A DNA stretch of 64,000 nt from Paenibacillus radicis (ex Xue et al. 2023) (GTDB lineage: Bacteria > Bacillota > Bacilli > Paenibacillales > NBRC-103111): assembly GCF_024722015.1 (NCBI RefSeq), contig NZ_JANQBD010000012.1, forward strand, positions 1 to 64,000, read 5' to 3'. Made by a program: the position numbers and the translations under genes. The notes below the pieces were generated by a model that worked only from the letters and a program-made list of their open reading frames with translations, was not told where the DNA came from and searched no databases. Below are positions 62,262-64,000 of this stretch, piece by piece (within the stretch, counting starts at the first letter, position 1; every line of letters begins with the position of its first letter).

Positions 62262-63110
62262 TTAAGTATTTTTGCTGACTGCCTTGCGGGTTTTTTCCAA
62301 GGATTTCACGTGACGCTCATGGTCTTTTCGGGCGATACCTACGTACAAAATATCAATGACATTCAGTTGAGCAATTCTCGATGCCATAGCTCCGCTTCGA
62401 ATGCTGTTCTCCAGTGAGCTCGTGAATAGATTAATTTCAGCGGCGCTTGCAACCGGATTGCTGCCAAAACGCGTGAGTGACAAGGTGACGGCACCGTTTT
62501 CCCTAGCAAGCTCAAGAGAATGAATCACATCTTTCGTCTGCCCGGAATAGGAGATCCCAAAAGCAACATCGCGCTCGTCCATATTAACTGCAAGTGTCGC
62601 CTGCTCATCCAAACCAAGACCTGTTTCGCACCAATAATTGATCCTCGTAAGCTTCTGCTTCAAATCCATAGCAATTACCGCAGAAGCTCCAACGCCGAAG
62701 ATAACGATTTTCTTCGCCTTGCTCATGACATCTATAGCCTTCTCCAGACTTTCATTAGAAAGAACTGTCAAAGTGTCCTGTATCGACCTCATGTTATTGT
62801 GTGAGATTGAAGCAATTAATTCAGATATAGGTCCATCGATCTGGATCTCTTGATACGAATCCAACTCATCCGTATTTTTGGACATATCGGCGGCAATACG
62901 CAGCTTCAACTCTTGAAACCCTTTAAAGTTGAGTGAGCGGCAGAGACGAATTAAGGTAGCCTCGCTAACACCAGCCAATACCGCTACTCTTTGTACCGAA
63001 CTATTAACTACTTCCTCTGGATTCTCTAATATGTATTTCGCTGCCTTCTGTTCTGTCGGCTTCAAGCTGGAAATTGCCGCTTTCAAACTAATTAAGCCGC
63101 CCTTCAACAT
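62262..63110 (-). CDS. RpiR/MurR-family transcriptional regulator
   Basis: It has an N-terminal HTH_6 domain (SVQRVAVLAGVSEATLIRLCRSLNFKGFQELK) and a C-terminal SIS domain for sugar-phosphate sensing (KKIVIFGVGASAVIAMDLKQKL and FGISYSGQTKDVIH). In MurR relatives the effector is MurNAc-6-phosphate, the substrate of MurQ encoded at the end of this operon. Start ATG 63110 (MLKGGLIS) has GGAAGTGA 5 nt upstream; a start 21 bases earlier lacks a site. A dyad and promoter lie upstream at 63165-63215, so autoregulation is likely. Confidence 0.9.
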   Translation of the reverse strand: MLKGGLISLKAAISSLKPTEQKAAKYILENPEEVVNSSVQRVAVLAGVSEATLIRLCRSLNFKGFQELKLRIAADMSKNTDELDSYQEIQIDGPISELIASISHNNMRSIQDTLTVLSNESLEKAIDVMSKAKKIVIFGVGASAVIAMDLKQKLTRINYWCETGLGLDEQATLAVNMDERDVAFGISYSGQTKDVIHSLELARENGAVTLSLTRFGSNPVASAAEINLFTSSLENSIRSGAMASRIAQLNVIDILYVGIARKDHERHVKSLEKTRKAVSKNT

Positions 63111-63164
63111 GGATATCACTTCCTTTTCCAAAGAGAGTACTGCTTTAAGCCATTTACGTTCCTT

Positions 63165-63215
63165 ATTATAATACTTTATTTCATTTTGTAAATGATTTTA
63201 TGAAATTTTATTTCA
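63165..63215 (-). promoter_or_regulatory. Promoter and candidate MurR operator of the MurNAc operon
   Basis: On the minus strand a -35 box TTTACA (complement of 63187-63192) and a -10 TATAAT (complement of 63165-63170) are 16 nt apart. TGAAAT-TTT-ATTTCA (63201-63215) is a perfect dyad just upstream, and further TGAAAT half-sites lie in the spacer and near 63228. RpiR-family regulators bind such A/T dyads. Confidence 0.6.
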
Positions 63216-63336
63216 CGCATGTGTTATATTTCATTACATTTAATTCGTTAACCGGTCTTGGTATAAGCAGTGATAAGGAGATCTATGCAGAATGTACACA
63301 CAGATCCACGAAGATAATTAACCATTGGTCATCAGA

Positions 63337-63384
63337 AAAAGAAAAATCGCGCAAGATCCTGCAATCGGCTGGATCTTGCGCGAT
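63337..63384 (-). terminator. Rho-independent terminator after the edge permease gene
   Basis: ATCGCGCAAGATCC (63346-63359) and GGATCTTGCGCGAT (63371-63384) form a perfect 14-bp stem. The minus strand continues TTTTTCTTTTTC, a good terminator for the gene ending at 63406. Confidence 0.85.
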
Positions 63385-63405
63385 CTTTCTCTTTTTATAC
63401 TCAGC

Positions 63406-64000
63406 TTACCCTTTTATTCCAGTCGTAGCAATCCCTTCAATAAAGTAGCGCTGCCCGATAAGAAAGACTACTACAGCAGGCATTACCATGATCGTAGTCC
63501 CGGCCATCAATAAATTCATAGGTGTGTTATTAGCTCCGCGAAGCGTGGATAAGCCTAATGAAACTGTATATTTATTGCTATCATTCAGATAAACCAACTG
63601 CCCGAGAAAGTCATTCCACACCCCAACAAATGTAAAAAGCAGAACCACAACGATAGCCGGTTTAATGAGAGGAATAATAATTTTAAAATAAATGGCGAAA
63701 TAGCCCGCTCCATCAATAACAGCTGACTCGTCCAGTTCTTTGGGAATCGTCATTAAAAATTGTCTGAGCAGAAAAATATTAAAAGCGCCTCCACCAAAAA
63801 AAGCAGGAATAATTAAAGGCCAATATGAATTCGTTAGTTGCAATTTGGACCAACCGATGTAAGTTGGAACTAGAGTTACGATACTCGGCAGCAGAATGGT
63901 CATAATGATAAGCGTAAACCAGAAATCCTTAAGCGGAAATTCCAGCCTGGCAAACCCATATGCGGTCAAGCTGCTTGTTAAGGCAACACCAATCATAACG
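63406..64000 (-). CDS. Carbohydrate ABC transporter permease, 5' end outside the window
   Basis: The visible 198 residues are the C-terminal two-thirds of a MalG-type permease. They contain the EAA loop ESAVIDGAGYFAIYFKIIIPL and the family C-terminus IEGIATTGIKG. The frame is open to the right edge of the window, so the start and first membrane segments are missing here. It belongs to a separate sugar transporter operon entering from the right. Confidence 0.92.
   Translation of the reverse strand, partial: VMIGVALTSSLTAYGFARLEFPLKDFWFTLIIMTILLPSIVTLVPTYIGWSKLQLTNSYWPLIIPAFFGGGAFNIFLLRQFLMTIPKELDESAVIDGAGYFAIYFKIIIPLIKPAIVVVLLFTFVGVWNDFLGQLVYLNDSNKYTVSLGLSTLRGANNTPMNLLMAGTTIMVMPAVVVFLIGQRYFIEGIATTGIKG

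Noticed and set aside
63200..63448. Plus-strand open frame across the murR operator region
   Set aside because: It has no ribosome site, crosses a terminator stem and runs antisense into the permease gene.

Overview
The window looks like chromosome of a spore-forming, low-to-mid GC Firmicute of the Paenibacillaceae (Paenibacillus-like). The reasons are strong AGGAGG-type ribosome sites with many TTG and GTG starts, YesM/YesN-type two-component pairs beside CUT1 sugar ABC transporters, CotS/CotSA-type spore-coat genes, a BclB-type collagen-like exosporium protein and a giant S-layer-homology (SLH) surface protein. I saw no rRNA, tRNA or CRISPR array.

Region 1 (1-200, boundary near 332) is the end of an IS256-family insertion sequence. 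Region 2 (767-16083, all minus strand) is a catabolic island. Read in transcription order it holds a response regulator and histidine kinase, a sugar-binding lipoprotein with a cre site in front, an AraC regulator, a PhyH-type dioxygenase, two paralogous amidohydrolases flanking a Rieske ferredoxin, a TIM-barrel-like protein, an Ldh_2-family dehydrogenase, a second binding lipoprotein and two permeases. A divergent Gfo/Idh/MocA oxidoreductase (16305-17441) has a GntR-like palindrome between its -35 and -10 boxes. The substrate is not evident.

Region 3 (17503-36635) is a spore-surface and glycosylation island: three CotS/kinase-like proteins, a CotSA-like and several other glycosyltransferases, a nucleotidyltransferase/UDP-glucose dehydrogenase/epimerase operon resembling the B. 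subtilis ytcAB genes, a MATE transporter, a beta-helix protein, and three proteins sharing a small duplicated N-terminal domain. One of those three has an acidic repeat tail, one a collagen-like tail with a BclB C-terminus, and one is bare.

Region 4 (37100-41760) holds ordinary genes: DinB-like protein, a frameshifted aromatic-acid exporter, a split chromate transporter, a P-loop kinase and a membrane-anchored SurA-like protein.

Region 5 (41855-55990, minus) appears to be a polysaccharide-use locus: giant SLH/beta-helix protein, YesN/YesM pair, binding lipoprotein and two permeases. Three promoters in it share a 16-bp direct repeat at exactly 21-bp spacing, the best candidate for a new regulatory system in the window. 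Region 6 (56177-63110, minus) is a MurNAc-use operon (murR-like regulator, ABC transporter, HAD phosphatase, MurK-like kinase, MurQ) using an ABC importer in place of a PTS. The window ends inside another sugar permease.
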